From positions 3,821,789-3,885,788 of the forward strand of contig OZ038382.1 of the NCBI GenBank assembly GCA_964036045.1: DNA of 64,000 bases, given 5' to 3'. Made by a program: the position numbers and the translations under genes. The notes beneath the pieces are model-generated. The model searched no databases and was not told where the DNA came from. It saw only the letters and a list, made by a program, of their open reading frames with translations. The DNA is from Eutreptiella sp. 'Long Island Sound 2002'. Its lineage: Eukaryota; Euglenozoa; Euglenophyceae; Eutreptiales; Eutreptiaceae. Of the stretch, positions 32,562 through 44,933 are shown piece after piece (positions within the stretch are counted from its first letter, which is position 1; every line of letters starts with the position of its first letter).

Positions 32562-34523
32562 CTGGAAAGGGACATGGAAATGCCAATCCAGCCCCACGAC
32601 AGCGGCTTCAGCGCAGACAGTCTTGAGCTTTACTTCTGCCTCTGCTTTTGCCTCTGCCTCTGCCTCTACCTCTGCCTCGGCTTCTGCCACTGCCTCAACG
32701 TCCTGCCTCGAACAGGGGCCATAGAGGCAGAGCTAATGCCGCAGGTGGATGTTGTGACGGAGGGGCAAATGGTGTAAGAGGCTGGCGAAACTGTACACAT
32801 GACGTGCTGACTAGTGACCGTGACAGTTGGAGATGTGGAGAGGTATATGCCAACTCTTCCCCCCCAGCGGGAACATGTTGGGAAATCAGGCCGCAAATTA
32901 GCGACACAAGAAAAGCCTCAACAGTGCCTTTTAGTCTGTCGGTGCAGCAGCAAAGAGATGGCAATGTCCTTCAAAGGCCTGCAGAGAAAACAGTGTCCAT
33001 TGGACACTGCTCTCTCACCTGCTGCAAATGCACCCCCGTGTACCCAGACCTCCAGAACCCCCCCCCCCCGCCCCAGGCCAGCCTAGGGGCCCACGGCTGC
33101 TTGAGGATGCATTTGCACACACTATTCAAGGGAACAGGGTCAGGGATGCCTCGCTGGGGGCCACTGACAATATGACGTCTAAAGCCGGTTGGGTGCCAGA
33201 TTGAAAGAGGGGTGGCCAGGGCGACCCGAGCAAGAGGCCCTTCGGGCAAGGGCTTTGCTTGAGCCGGGGGGGGGGGGGGTCTGAGAGTGGCCTGAAAAAT
33301 GTTCTCTACTCTAAAATTTCATTTCCCCCCACTGCAAAAACTTTTGGAGGGAAGGCGGGGGGGTTGGGATTTTGTATTTGGATTTGGCCGATCTTAAGGC
33401 TCAAAGGACGCCTGGGGGGCTGCTCGATGACATCCCCAACGGCTCTGCATATCGGCCGGCCATGCCAGATGGAATGCAATCCCCAGGCCCTCAACGAGCC
33501 TCCTCCCCACGTGCACCCTCCTGTGACCCCGGGTCAGCAGGCAGCGCAGGGCCACGCCCCGCTCAGCCCACGGTGCGCTCCTGACTCTAGGCTACTGATC
33601 TGACTCGTGCGCCCGGTCAGGGAGCATTGGGCCACCCTCCCAACTACCCACCCCAACCCCTGCCCCACCGGTGTGTGGGGAAGACATAAGGCACTCCACT
33701 ACCGGGTCCATGGTTGTGCCGCGCTGTGTGGCTGTTCCCCTCCGGGGCTGGTGGTTGGTCTGTTTCTTGGGTCTCTGCTTGGCGCTCGCTGGAAAAGGTA
33801 TCAGTAAAACAACTCTCTCACCCTATCCCCGTTTTCTCTCCACAGACCCGGACCCACGCCAGTCTCTCCCCTCCAGGCCTACTGGGCTCTGCCTGGGAGC
33901 GGATCTGGGTGAGGGGACCCCCCCCCCCCCCCTGCCACGATGAAAATTAAGGCTGAGGGCTGCCCTCGGGCCCCTGGCAGCTTGGGGGGGGGGGTAGTTC
34001 TTGAGGTGGTAGGCCATCAATGCTGAGGGAGTATGCTGGTTGGTACTTCCGGGCCTAACGTACTTGTTTGAGTGGGACAGTTGTCCCTCTGCTCACAAGG
34101 GCTGCTCCTGCCCCTTGCCGTCTCTCCCATGCCGGTGCCGGCCATGCTCCACACAAAAAGTTTCCCAAGGCAGCGGGGGTTGGGGGGTGCTCACCACCAC
34201 ATCTGATGTGGGATATGTCCTACAGTGCCAGGGACCAAGTGTTACCCATCAGCGCCGCAGTGTTGCGCAGCATACTTTTGGGGGGGTGGCAGAAGACTGT
34301 AGAGATTAGGCTGCGCGTAGATGTAGTGGTAGTAGTGGCGGAGGTGGTGCTAAGGGTTGGGCTCCACCTCCTTCACTGTTCCTACCTCTGCCACTGCCTC
34401 GGCCCCTATCAGCACCAGTCCCTCTGCCTTCCTCCGTCTCTACCTCCAGCACCCCCCCCCCCCCGCACAATTGACGTCTGCCTCTGACATTACCTCTGCT
34501 CCACAACAGATCACGTGCCACAC

Positions 34524-34634
34524 CTTCTGTGGAGGATTGGGCAGACATCTGAGACCGGGGCGTCACACTCAAGAAAGACAGCAGATGGTCAGGGAACAGA
34601 GCCAGCGGCTCCCGCTGCTCTTGATGGGATGGGC
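34524..34634 (-). CDS. Exon, 111 nt, phase 1-1
   Basis: Acceptor 'tgtcgttgtcgcag', donor 'cagaag|gtgtgg'. Contains LALFPDHLLSFLSVTPRS; it matches the pattern loosely. Confidence 0.55.
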
Positions 34635-34880
34635 CTGCGACAACGACACAGGACTGGCGACACGCCGATGGGCCTGGGCGGGGGTGCCACAGGGCCCTGG
34701 AGATTCGATGCCAATTGAGATTGGGTTGCCCCCAGACGAAGGCACACGTGCCTTGACGATCCATCCATAGACTGTCAGACTCTGAGTGCCGTGAGTGCCA
34801 GGATCAGCACCGTGACGGCGCAGGAGAAAAGGCCAGTTATTGGTGGACTGTCATCGTCAGGTTTCTGTCGGTCTCTCAAC

Positions 34881-34881
<1 letters not shown>

Positions 34882-34966
<85 letters not shown>
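34882..34966. repeat. (AC)n microsatellite, ~42 repeats
   Basis: Uninterrupted dinucleotide run in an intron. Confidence 0.98.
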
Positions 34967-34969
<3 letters not shown>

Positions 34970-35559
34970 GGAGGTTGTGCCAATGTGTCCAAGAAACCCC
35001 GTGGGGACACATGTGGACTTTGGTGTCCGACGTTTAAGACTCGCGGTGCCGGAGTGCCCCCTTCATCTTGCAGACGCATGCCCCTCTTCATAGCAGGATC
35101 CCCTCCTTCCCCTCTGTCGTATGGTGTTGCGGGCAATGATGCCGGAAAAAGGGGGGCAAAGCAACGTTTGCTAGAGGAATAGCAGTTGCAGATTCAGTCG
35201 TTGCATTCAGTGAGTGCATGTGAGTGGGTACTCGGTGTTCTTCAAGTGGTGCCTGACCGTGGGACTTGCGCCCACAAGGGACTCGGCGCTGTTCTCATCC
35301 TGATTCTCCCACATTCCAAATTGATTGCCCCCCCTCCTTACCCCCTTCATCGGCCGTTCTTCCCTTTGTGTCTTGGGGCAACCGAGATATACTGAGACAT
35401 GACGTGGATGTGGCGTGGATGTGACAGAGATGTGACAGGGATGTGCCTTGGACGGGCTGCAGATGCGACGTAGATATCATGTGGATGTGGCGTAGATGCC
35501 ATGCAGATGCGACGTACATAGGATGTAAAGGCCGTACATGGGACATACATGTAACAAAG

Positions 35560-36033
35560 GTCGATGGGTTCGATGCCAAGAAAATCTGACTTGCCAAATT
35601 GGTAGAAAACCGGGGGGGAAACGGGGGCAAACGGGGGAGGGGAGAGACGGGGAAACATGGGGGAAAACACGGGGAAAAACGCACATCAACACCAATCTCC
35701 CCACCATTCTTGGAGGTATCCTTGGTCGTCTTGTGCTTGGCAAGAGCCTGACCTGTGATCCAAGGCTTGGGAGGAGGTTGCTGGGCACTGACAAACGAGA
35801 TTTCGACAGAACAAACATTTTGATGCTGCAAAAAAAATCAGCCGTTGCCTGCACACGGTGACACAGGGTCAAGGAGCAGGCAACAACAAGCAAAAAGGGA
35901 ACGGAACCAAGCCATGAAATTCCCCGTTTTCCCCCGTTTTCCCACGCCAATTACTTGCCTTTTCATGTTTCCTCCGTTTTTCGGTTTTTCGGTTGCCTCA
36001 GCTTTCCAAGGAGTTGGAACCTATCGGCCCCCG
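35560..36033. mobile_element. Possible small inverted-repeat element with CCCGTTTTCC motifs
   Basis: Imperfect ends 'ggtcgatgggttcgatgcca' (35,561) and the inverse of 'ggccgataggttccaactcc' (36,028-36,009) bracket about 470 bp. Inside, G-rich 'ggggaaac' runs face their C-rich complement at the other end, as in the element at 24,948. Flanking DNA on both sides is a 'gatgtgacgtggatgtg' repeat, so a target duplication cannot be judged. Confidence 0.35.
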
Positions 36034-36177
36034 CATGCAATGAAAATATGACGTGGATGTGATGCAGACGTCACATGGGTGAGACCCGAATGTGACATAG
36101 ACGTAGGTGAGCGTCCGGGGGGCTATCGTGTTGTGAGGGCAGGCCCTTCTTAGCAGGGCACGTGCAGGAGGCCGCAC

Positions 36178-36279
36178 CTGATTCTGAGGAATGCCAGAGC
36201 AGAACGAGGCCATCCAGTGTAGAACAGCTGCTGGCATCCGCCGCGCATTGCAATTGACGCAGGTACTGCAGGTCAGGCC
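36178..36279 (-). CDS. Exon, 102 nt, phase 1-1, canonical repeat
   Basis: Acceptor 'cgccccaacag', donor 'aatcag|gtgcgg'. Encodes DLQYLRQLQCAADASSC then LDGLVLLWHSS. Confidence 0.68.
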
Positions 36280-36670
36280 CTGTTGGGGCGGGGTGGCAGA
36301 TGCAGCACCGCAGCTCCTGCAAATCCCTTCAACTCCCAGAGAGCGGCTTGGCAGGCGGCAGTTGGGGGGGAGGGGGGCGGAGAGGGCGTCATCTGTGTGT
36401 AGAGGGGCAGCGAGTGCACTTTATCAGCGATGGAGGGCTGGAGGTACACTGTCGCGGACATATGAGTAGCTGCACCTCGCCACAGTACCGGAGGAGGTCT
36501 CTAGGTTGGAGAGGGGATGGGTTTGCAGTGCGGCCGTTTTACAGTGCGGCCGCCGCTTTGGCGTGCCACCGTTTTGGGCTTCGGGCTTGCGTCAGTCATC
36601 CAAGGCAGCAGTTGTTTGAACTGGACCCGAGAGCCCACGGGAAGGCGGGGCCCAACGATGTACACACGAC

Positions 36671-36880
36671 CCCCCTGGCGCTGATTCCCTGAGGGTTCAG
36701 GGGGGCGGGAACTGTCTGGGGTGGGGGTGGGGGGTCGGTTTGAAGGACTGTTTGGGGATATGGTCTCCAACGGCACGATTGAGACCCTGTGGCGAGGGGC
36801 CTGCAGCGCCCGACCGTGTACCGGCCGCTGCACTGGAAGAGGCGGGTCGGGACGCAACGTCGTGGTACTATCCCGCACAG
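36671..36880 (-). CDS. Exon, 210 nt, phase 1-1, proline-rich linker
   Basis: Acceptor 'gccaggcctacag'. Two donors three bases apart both give phase 1 (left ends 36671 or 36668). About 70 codons, Pro/Ser/Arg-rich (LRPDPPLPVQRPVHGRALQ). Confidence 0.5.
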
Positions 36881-36961
36881 CTGTAGGCCTGGCATGGCGA
36901 CCCTGGTTTTCGGGATTCAGCGCCAGCGCACCGCTGGAGCGGGGGCAGGCGCAGTAGCAGG

Positions 36962-37125
36962 GGCAGGGACCAGGGACCAGGGATGGGGCAGAGGTGGTGC
37001 CTTGAGCTGTTGCTTGTCATTGTTGTTGTTGCTGCTGGTGCTGGTGCTGGTGCTGGTGCTGGTGCTGGCGCTGACGCTGGTGCTGGTACTGGCGCTGGTG
37101 CTGGCGCTGGGTGTCTGCTGTTGTT
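36962..37125. repeat. (GGTGCT)n hexanucleotide repeat
   Basis: About 15 units with GGCGCT variants around 37,033-37,110, preceded by a short GGGCAGG(A/G)A run. Confidence 0.85.
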
Positions 37126-37279
37126 GTTGATGTGGCTTCCTTCTCCTGCCCCACCCGAGGCCTCTCCCTTTTTCTTTCTATCCCGATCAGCTCTTCCGCG
37201 ATCCTACCGTCTGTCTACACAAGCGCAGCTTGACCAGACCTTCTCATTGCTCGGTGCAAACGAGCGAGGGGCGGCAGAC

Positions 37280-37381
37280 CTTCCACCAGCAGTTCTGCCA
37301 GCAGCATAAGCCCTGGAAGGTCACTGCATTGGGCTGTGATGGAGGTGCGCAGCAGTGTGCCGAGGTTTGACAAATCAACAC
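37280..37381 (-). CDS. Exon, 102 nt, phase 1-1, canonical repeat
   Basis: Acceptor 'ttgtatttgtag', donor 'ggaag|gtctgc'. Encodes VDLSNLGTLLRTSITAQC then LPGLMLLAELLVE. Same length as the exons at 32460 and 36178. Confidence 0.7.
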
Positions 37382-38307
37382 CTACAAATACAATGGATGC
37401 AGCGAAGAGTGGGACAAGGCCAGAGCTGCGCCGGGCAAGCCTCGACAGTCCAGAATGGGATTGGGGCTGGGATGGGACAATTTGCAGCATGAGCTTGTTC
37501 AAGCCCCTTTTTGAGCCTCATGTCGGCATTGCACCGTTATTCATCCACATGCACATGGCACTTGCTTGTAAACACAAATGTAAAATAGCCTGCGTTGTTA
37601 GGGGGTTGTTGCTAACGTCCTCAATTGTGGACAACACTGCGTCTTCCACTGGACAGAGCAGGCACCATTGTAGCCACTGTGCAGCTCACACTGCAGCCAC
37701 CGTAGTGTGCCGCCCGGGGGGTTCCACTGAGCCCCCTAGCTGGGACCCCCCGGCCCTCCCACCCAAAACAAATGACGGGACCCCAAAAAGCAACACGGGG
37801 ACTTCAATGATCTCAATAGGGGGGGGGGTCTCAATAAGGGTGGGTATCGGTATGGGTGTCCTTTCGCCAAAAACTTGGCAAGCAGAACTTCATTTGCCTC
37901 CCCAGATACGTGAGGCCAATGGGCTGTCCTTCCGCATCATCGGCACCAGTGCAAATAATGGTCCCTGTCCATTGAGCCCATTTCGTAACCCCCCCTTCCC
38001 AATTTATGGGGCTTTATGTTCCCATTCCCTGAGGTCCAAAATCCGACTTGCCCCTTACATAAAAAAAACCATAATATATTTCCACACTTAGCACAAGCAC
38101 TTCTTCTGCCACGCCGACCATGTGCCTCATGGATCAAAGCAAAACTTGTCCCTGTACACGGTATTGCAGAGAAGCATTGGCTCTTGAGAATATCCATACT
38201 TTGTTGACACTCAACAGATTTGCTCGAGGCTAGTGGCTGTACACAGAGATTGTAGCCACTACACATCTGTGAATGCATGATTTGGTGAGAGAGGTACTGC
38301 ATGGGCG

Positions 38308-38901
38308 ATGTTTGATCAGAAATGGATGCATAAGGAGCCAGAGATGAGGCATTATGATTGTAAAACGGCTACGTTTCCAATAGTACTGCCACGGTCACTT
38401 CAGCCAGTCTTGTTCTTGCTGCTTGGCGTCTTGCCGAGGGCCCCTCTGCTTTGTGCTGCATCTGTCATGTGGAGGAATGGCAATGAGGTGGGGCCTCTGG
38501 TGTTAAAAAAAATGAACACATACCAATTCCTTCGCGGGTGGTGGGACACCGTCGCCCTTGAAGGCTCCCCTACTGGGGCCGCGGTCTACTGCCTTATGTG
38601 GGCCGACTCGGCTCGAGGCAGCGGCTTATGCCGCATTCCGCTCCGTGCCTCCTTCCTCGTGGTACCACAGGTGGAGTTAAAGAAAGGGCACAGGCACAGG
38701 GCCTGCAGCCATCCGATCGCTCCAATCACAAATCCTCTTGTTCAACTTTTTAATGGTTTCCCTTTAACTCAACAAAAAAAGGGCCTCGGAGGCAAAGGCA
38801 TTGCAGCGAACATGCCGCCAGCCTACGAACAATGCAATGAAAATGGGGCAGGGCCACTGCGGGTATCTAGCGACAGGAGGGCTGTTCCGGACGGTGGGTG
38901 A
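38308..38901 (+). CDS. Unrecognised 197-codon open frame
   Basis: Plus-strand frame in a large intron, with plausible composition in the middle (YQFLRGWWDTVALEGSPTG; GLCRIPLRASFLVVPQVELK). No family, promoter or splice context is evident. It may be a transposon remnant or chance. Confidence 0.25.
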   Translation: MFDQKWMHKEPEMRHYDCKTATFPIVLPRSLQPVLFLLLGVLPRAPLLCAASVMWRNGNEVGPLVLKKMNTYQFLRGWWDTVALEGSPTGAAVYCLMWADSARGSGLCRIPLRASFLVVPQVELKKGHRHRACSHPIAPITNPLVQLFNGFPLTQQKKGLGGKGIAANMPPAYEQCNENGAGPLRVSSDRRAVPDGG

Positions 38902-39408
38902 AAGGCGATTGGGGCCTCTCCTTCTAGCGTCCTCGTTCGTCCCATCGACCACTGTTGGCATGACACCCATTTGCCGGTGACTGTGCAGATTCCATGCCCC
39001 AACGCTCGTTGTCAGTGTATTTCAGCTCCCTGGTCCCACCGTTGCTACGCGCAAAACGTGAAGATGTAATTGACGCGCTGCTCTATTTTAGGTTTAAAGA
39101 TAGAATCACCGGTCATAAAAGGCAAAAAGCCTACAACGAGGCACAAAAGGCATATGGCTCGGGACCCTCACTACTACTGCCAGTCGCGCCTCTTGCTCTG
39201 TCAAACTAGCATGACGGACGCATCTTCCAATTCAGGAGGGCACAACAAGAAGGCGCAAGGCGTCTCAAGCCCACCCAAGCCCCAAACACTGCATAACATG
39301 CCATACACTATATCTCCCAAACTGCCAATTGTTTGTTCCCTCCAGTCCCCGTGGTACCGCCAGCCCGTTCACATTTCTTACAAATGCAATCCACTGCTGC
39401 GGTTGGCA

Positions 39409-39452
39409 CACACACACGTGCACACACACGCACACACACACACACACACACA
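39409..39452. repeat. (CA)n microsatellite, interrupted
   Basis: Short CA tract with CG interruptions. Confidence 0.95.
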
Positions 39453-39529
39453 CCTTTAGGGGCATCGCCCGCAGCCTCAGCGCGGTCAACGGCGAGCCAT
39501 GGGACAGACAGCAGAGGAGCGTCTGCAAC

Positions 39530-39649
39530 GTCCGCGGCACGGGACGTATCTGTGGAAATATGCGGGAGAGCTCAAGCCATCTTCTTGAAAGCACAGTCCA
39601 CTGAGCCCGGCGGTCATGGTCCCCTTGAGCCCCAAGAACGACAGAAACT
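39530..39649 (-). CDS. Exon, 120 nt, phase 1-1
   Basis: Acceptor 'gaccgaaccgcag', donor 'gcggac|gttgca'. Starts (E)FLSFLGLKGTMTAGLSGLC. The donor is weak and the left end is uncertain. Confidence 0.45.
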
Positions 39650-40018
39650 CTGCGGTTCGGTCATCAAGTGCAACGTCTCTGGACCTGAGGTGGATCACCT
39701 GCCCGGGCGGTCTATGTGCAGACCGGCCTTCATGTGTGTCCTCTCGTGGGACGTTGGGCGCAAGTGGCATCCATTTACGCCGTGTTGTGGGCATTCGGGA
39801 CGCGGGGATGGCCTCCAATAGTTTGTTTGGTTGGGTATATGTTTGTGGGCTGATGTCCCACCGGCTGTTGCATTTTGTCTGTCGACTGTGGGCTAAAACC
39901 AGCCCGACTAATCTGCTCCGCGGCAGCAGGAACACGGTACAGGGTACCATGGTAGGCGCATGAAGCGACACTGCACCTGCAGCCTTGGATGGCGTCTTTG
40001 AGGCGGTTTGGACGGTAC

Positions 40019-40168
40019 GTAGCCTGCCTTGAAGCGCATCGAGTCCCCAAAAAGGGCCGCTGATGCTGCGTGCCGCATTATCCAACAATTGTAGTGCAAT
40101 CAAAGGGCCTGGAAGGAGGTGTGGATGTAGGGCGCAACCAACGACTGCAAGGCCCAGCCCCGCGTCTA
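40019..40168 (-). CDS. Exon, 150 nt, phase 1-1
   Basis: Acceptor 'cgctccagcgcacag', donor 'ggctac|gtaccg' (alternative 42 nt further, same phase). Encodes LGLAVVGCALHPHLLPG then IALQLLDNAARS. Confidence 0.55.
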
Positions 40169-40883
40169 CTGTGCGCTGGAGCGAGAGGGTGTGGCAAATA
40201 GCAATCGCAATACGTTGCGGGGGAAAGCAAACAAAAACATTTTGCACTGACCACTTAGATGGGGCTCCGAAATACCACGCATACTGTAAATTGGTTGCCA
40301 TAAGTACGGACCACAGCCCAGTAGGGAGCACGACTTTGAGAGGGTTCTTGGGTTTCACGCGTGCAGAGGGGGCAGCGCAATTCCTGAGGGGGCACCACAG
40401 CAGCCGCACCGCCCCACATCGGGCCTGAGATTTTTATTGCCAGGATCATCCGAAATAGGGATTTGCAAGTTGAGCAGGGGGCAGCTGTGGTTTGTAGAAG
40501 TCAGCCCAAAATGGGCGTTGGAAATCCGCTGACCCATACTTACGGCAACGAATTTACAGTACATACAGACTGATACTGAAGAGGGATTTGAAAGAGGGCA
40601 ACACATGAACAACAGATAGCGGTGGGGGGGGGGGGGGCGGGGGGGCGGGGCTGGGAACGGAGGGGCGACCAGTAGCGGTGGGGGTTCGAAGGAGGGGCGG
40701 GGGCAACGCACATGCACTCCATAGCAGTGGTGGGGCGGGGCAACCGCCAGGCGCCAAGGAGCGGTGGTGTTGGGCCTCGTACCCCATGCAGCGTGTGTCT
40801 CGGTGTGTGGGGGTTCTGCGCTGCGCCGCAGCAGTGCAGCGCAGCGCACCAAGGCCCAGGCATACCCGCTGCACAGGGCAAAC

Positions 40884-40982
40884 CCGCGCCCTCAGCCGCC
40901 TTGCGCAGCAGCCCAAGCGCCGGGTCAGTGCCACATCCGGACTCTTGAGCGGCGGTATATAAGATTTGCAGGAAATTGATGC
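40884..40982 (-). CDS. Exon, 99 nt, phase 1-1, canonical repeat
   Basis: Strong acceptor 'cccgttttgttgcag', donor 'gcgcgg|gtttgc'. Encodes INFLQILYTAAQESGC then DPALGLLRKAAEG; a diverged relative of the array exons. Confidence 0.7.
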
Positions 40983-41255
40983 CTGCAACAAAACGGGAAA
41001 GGCCGCAGCGAATGCAAACCTCAGCGGAAGAAATACGGCAAAACGATCCGAAAAGGGCGGCAATGGTAAGGGTCGTGCACACAAACACGCTGCACTTGCC
41101 GGCAGGCACCCAGTCCGGCGACAGGGAGGCCACCACCCCTGACTCTGACTGGGTGACATTCGTGCATGAGGAACGGGGGGACTTAAGTGGTAGCAGGCAA
41201 TCGTCTCTTCATCCGCCGTTGGCAACAAGGGGAGTTCATTAGTGTCCTCAAACAC

Positions 41256-41327
41256 CTCCGTCGGAGAGCAACTGCCAGAGTACCACACAACCTCCGGCAA
41301 ACCGTGGGCCATCGGGTACCAAGGCAT
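41256..41327 (-). CDS. 72-nt module exon, dispersed copy
   Basis: Acceptor 'cctcggtccgcag', donor 'gacggag|gtgttt'. Encodes FAGGCVVLWQLLSDG, the second half of the repeat pattern. Matches the array copies at 49,916-52,564 almost exactly. Confidence 0.6.
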
Positions 41328-41753
41328 CTGCGGACCGAGGGCCACGGGATGCACCTGCCCCTCGACATCAGATGTGGCTAATAGCCTCATGGCATCACTG
41401 CATAGCTACACTAGGCAACATGAGGCTTCCAGCACACACTCTCCCCGCACGTCATGTGTAGACTTTAAATACCTCAAAAACACAAATACTTGCTTAACTT
41501 TAAACGATTCAGCGATACGCCTAATTCCGGCGCAAACCAACGTGAAACCCACTGCCCAACTGAACACCGCTCTTGTCTACGCCACCCCACCATCATCAGT
41601 TGTTGCACTTGATCGCACTCTGGCTCCCCCGCCCCCCCCCCTCCCCCCAGAATCCAGGCAAAACATACAGCCTCGATCACAACCCTGATTTGCTTTAGCG
41701 CGTGCCACGCGCCGACATCGGAGAGGCGGTCAACAGCACAGCGCATCGCACAC

Positions 41754-41867
41754 CTCGTGCAGCAGCAGCACCACCCTCCGCAGCCCCACGCAGCAGCACG
41801 AGCCCTGGGGCAGTGTCACAGCCCGCCTCTTTGGCGGCGCTGTACAACGCTTGCAGGGAGTCGGCAT
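41754..41867 (-). CDS. 114-nt module exon, dispersed copy
   Basis: Acceptor 'ctccctccgtttgcgccag', donor 'cacgag|gtgtgc'. Encodes ADSLQALYSAAKEAGC then APGLVLLRGAAEGG. Confidence 0.65.
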
Positions 41868-42145
41868 CTGGCGCAAACGGAGGGAGGCAATGTGCCTTGG
41901 AAATGGGAATTGCAAGGGTAGACTCGGACCGGGAGCAGCAGGAATGAGGTGAGGATGCGTGTATAGAAAGAGAGAGTGCAGTTGGAACTGTACTTCAGTG
42001 TACTTCTGCACTTTAGTGTACTTTCGGGCACGAGGAACGGGGGGGCTGAGGTGGTAGCAGGCAATCGTCTCTTCATCCGGCGTCGGACAGCCCTTGTTTC
42101 AATCCGCTGTTGGCGACAAGGGGAGTTCACTATGCGCTGAAATAC

Positions 42146-42216
42146 CTTTGTCGGAGAGCTATTTCCAGAGTACTAAGGTCCGGCAAAAAACCATAGGCCA
42201 TCGGGTGCCAAGGCAT
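42146..42216 (-). pseudogene. Decayed 72-nt module exon
   Basis: Recognisable copy with the acceptor kept, but 71 nt long, with an A-run expansion, a deletion and an in-frame TAG. Confidence 0.6.
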
Positions 42217-43000
42217 CTGCGGCCAGAGGCCACGGAATGCACTTCCCCTCACCGGAGGACATCAGAGGTGGCCATGTGCAGAGCTCTGCTTAAGGTGGTG
42301 GGGGGTTTGGCACGACGACTCGTTGTGTTGCTATCTGCAGCTGGGGGTGCCTATTGGCATCTCGCCACTTACTGTGGCCCTTCCCTTGAACCCTTTCCCT
42401 CCATAGGCGGCGGCGCCCATCGGCCTTTCGCCACCTTGTGCCCTCTTGCTCCCTGCCTGGCCTACCCTTACTTCCGTACTCACCCTTCCTTTCCCTTGGT
42501 AGGCTGTGCCAACACGTTTTAGGCAGCCGTGGGAGCGGAAGAAAAACATGGGCAGTCAGTTGAGAGGGATGGGGTTGGTTGGTATGCCACCCCCCTCACA
42601 GCACCCTCCTCCTCCCCCACCATACAGTGCTGAGATGTTAGGCAGAATTCTGGCAAAAAGCCCCATGGCATCACTGCACAGCTACACTAGGCAACATGGG
42701 GCTTCCAGCACACACTCTTCCCGCATTCTTTCCGCACGTCACATGTAGATTCTAAGTACCTCAAAAACGACAAATACTTAGTCAACTTAAACTATTCAAC
42801 CATGCGCCGAATTCCGGCCCATACCCATGCAAAACCCACTGCCCAACTGAACAAGTGCACCTGTCTACGCCACCCCTGTGTGACATTTCGTTCCTCATTG
42901 GCTTCCTTACAGGGCCCTAGATAGTCACCGTTCTTCGCTTCGCAGGTTGCGGCGGGTGATCGTTGCTCACTCAGCTGTGGGGTTGGTGCGCATTGCGTCA

Positions 43001-43002
<2 letters not shown>

Positions 43003-43043
<41 letters not shown>

Positions 43044-43053
43044 GTGTGTGTGC
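43003..43053. repeat. (GT)n microsatellite, interrupted
   Basis: About 25 dinucleotides with GCGT interruptions. Confidence 0.97.
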
Positions 43054-43264
43054 GGGCTCCACTGTTCTGTCTTCTGGGGCTGTGGCCGGTGCTGCGAAAT
43101 TCGTCCTCGACTGGTTTCCTTCTGGGGCCCTGGACAGCCCGCCCCTCAGTCTACACCCATTCATCCAGGCAAAATATACAGCCTCGATCAGAACCGTGAT
43201 TTGCTTTAGCGCGAGCTACGCGCCGACATCGGAGAGGCGGTCAACAGCACAGCGCATCGCACAC

Positions 43265-43378
43265 CTCGTGCAGCAGCACCACCACCCTCCGCAGCCCCGC
43301 GCAGCAGCAAGAGCCCTGGGGCAGTGTCACAGCCCGCCTTTTTGGCGGCGCTGTACAACGCTTGCAGGGAGTCGACAT
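43265..43378 (-). CDS. 114-nt module exon, dispersed copy
   Basis: Same splice sites and phase as the array exons. Encodes VDSLQALYSAAKKAGC then GLLLLRGAAEGG. The frame is intact. Confidence 0.62.
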
Positions 43379-44933
43379 CTGGAGCAAACGGAGGGAGGCA
43401 ATGTGCCTTGGAAATGGAAATCGCAAGGGTAGACTCGGACCAGGAGCAGCAGGAATGAAGTGAGGATGCGTGTATAGAAAGAGAGAGTGCAGTCGGAACT
43501 GCACTTCAGTGTACTTCTGCACTTTAGTGTACTTTCGGGCACGAGGAACGGGGGGGGCTGAAGTGGTAGCAGGCAATTGTCTCTTCATCCGGCGCCGGAC
43601 AGCCCCCCCGGGGGGGGGGGGGGGTGACTACAACCGGTCCTGATGCGACCCACCCCCAGCTATCTGTCAAAACTTGGGGGGGGGGTCGGCTGGAGGGTGG
43701 GGGGGGTATTGGCGGTTCGGCCAGGGGAAGGGGGGGTTCCCAAGGTGGGGGGGCCTGCGCGCGACCCACTGCATGCACATACCACATGCATACCTCCAGG
43801 GGATGTGTGTCTGGGGGTTTGGGGGTATGGAGGTGTGTATGTGATAATAGCGCTTTCTCGTCTTTGCCGGGAAGAAAGTCTTAAGCGTCTTAAGGGTGGC
43901 GCTCAAAGCATGGATGGTTTGATGAAAGGGAAGCATGCACAAAAAAAATTTGGCGCCGTTGGCGCCATGCCCCCCAACCCACTATCTATCAAAACCCGGG
44001 GCGGGGGGGGGGGGGGGCTGGGGGGGGGAGGACAAGGACCGGGGCCGGCCGCCCCCCATGGGAACAGCCCTTATCCCAATCCGCTATTGGTTAGTGGAGT
44101 TCACTATGCCCTCAAACACCTCCTCGGAGAGCTACTGGGGGTGCTGACGTGAGTCACGTCTACCACTGACAGTCATATGGCTCTTGTGTGGCTGTCGGTG
44201 TGCCATATGCTGCTCACGTGTATCTTTTCCTCCATTGGCCCAGGAGAGCCCATCCCTTTGGTACAATAGCATGCCACGGTGAGGCTGAGGACCCTGTGGA
44301 ACTGGATGAGATACACGGAGGAAGGGGGGGGCTGCAACCCCCCCCCCCCAACAATCCCCCTCCCCCACCCTACAGTGCTGAGATATCAGGCGAAATTCTG
44401 GCCGGAAGCCTCATGGGTCACTGCACAGCTACACCAGGCAACATGAGGCTTCCAGCACACACTCTGCCCGCATGTCATGTGTAGACTTTAAATACCTCAA
44501 AAACACAAATACTTGCTTAACTTTAAACGATTCAGTGATGCGCCTAATTCCGGTGCAAACCAACGCGAAACCCACTGCCCAACTGAACACCGCTCTTGTC
44601 TACGCCACCCCACCATCATCAGTTGTAGCACTTGATCGCACTCTGGCTCCCCCGCCCCCTGTGTGACATTCCGTCTGGTTGTTGTTCCTTTACGGGGCCC
44701 TGGACAGTCACCCGTTCTTCCCTTCGCATGTTGCGTCGGGTTGCTGCTTTCTGTCGGCCGCTGCGGCCGGTGCTCTTGCTGGTGTTGTTTCCGCGTTCGT
44801 GGAGCCCAGTAGTTGGTGTGTTGGGGCTGTGCTGAATGTGGCATGGTGTGCCATTTGTGCGTCAGCGGCGCCCAATAGTTGGCGTATTAAGGATTTGCTG
44901 GTTTTTGCTGGGGTTGTTTGACTGTTTTTGCTG

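Noticed and set aside
33841-33906. Plus-strand exon-like 63-nt segment with 'ttttctctccacag' acceptor and 'ctgg|gtgagg' donor
   Set aside because: Splice sites are good, but the peptide has no pattern, it lies on the opposite strand to the split gene, and no companion plus-strand exons were found.
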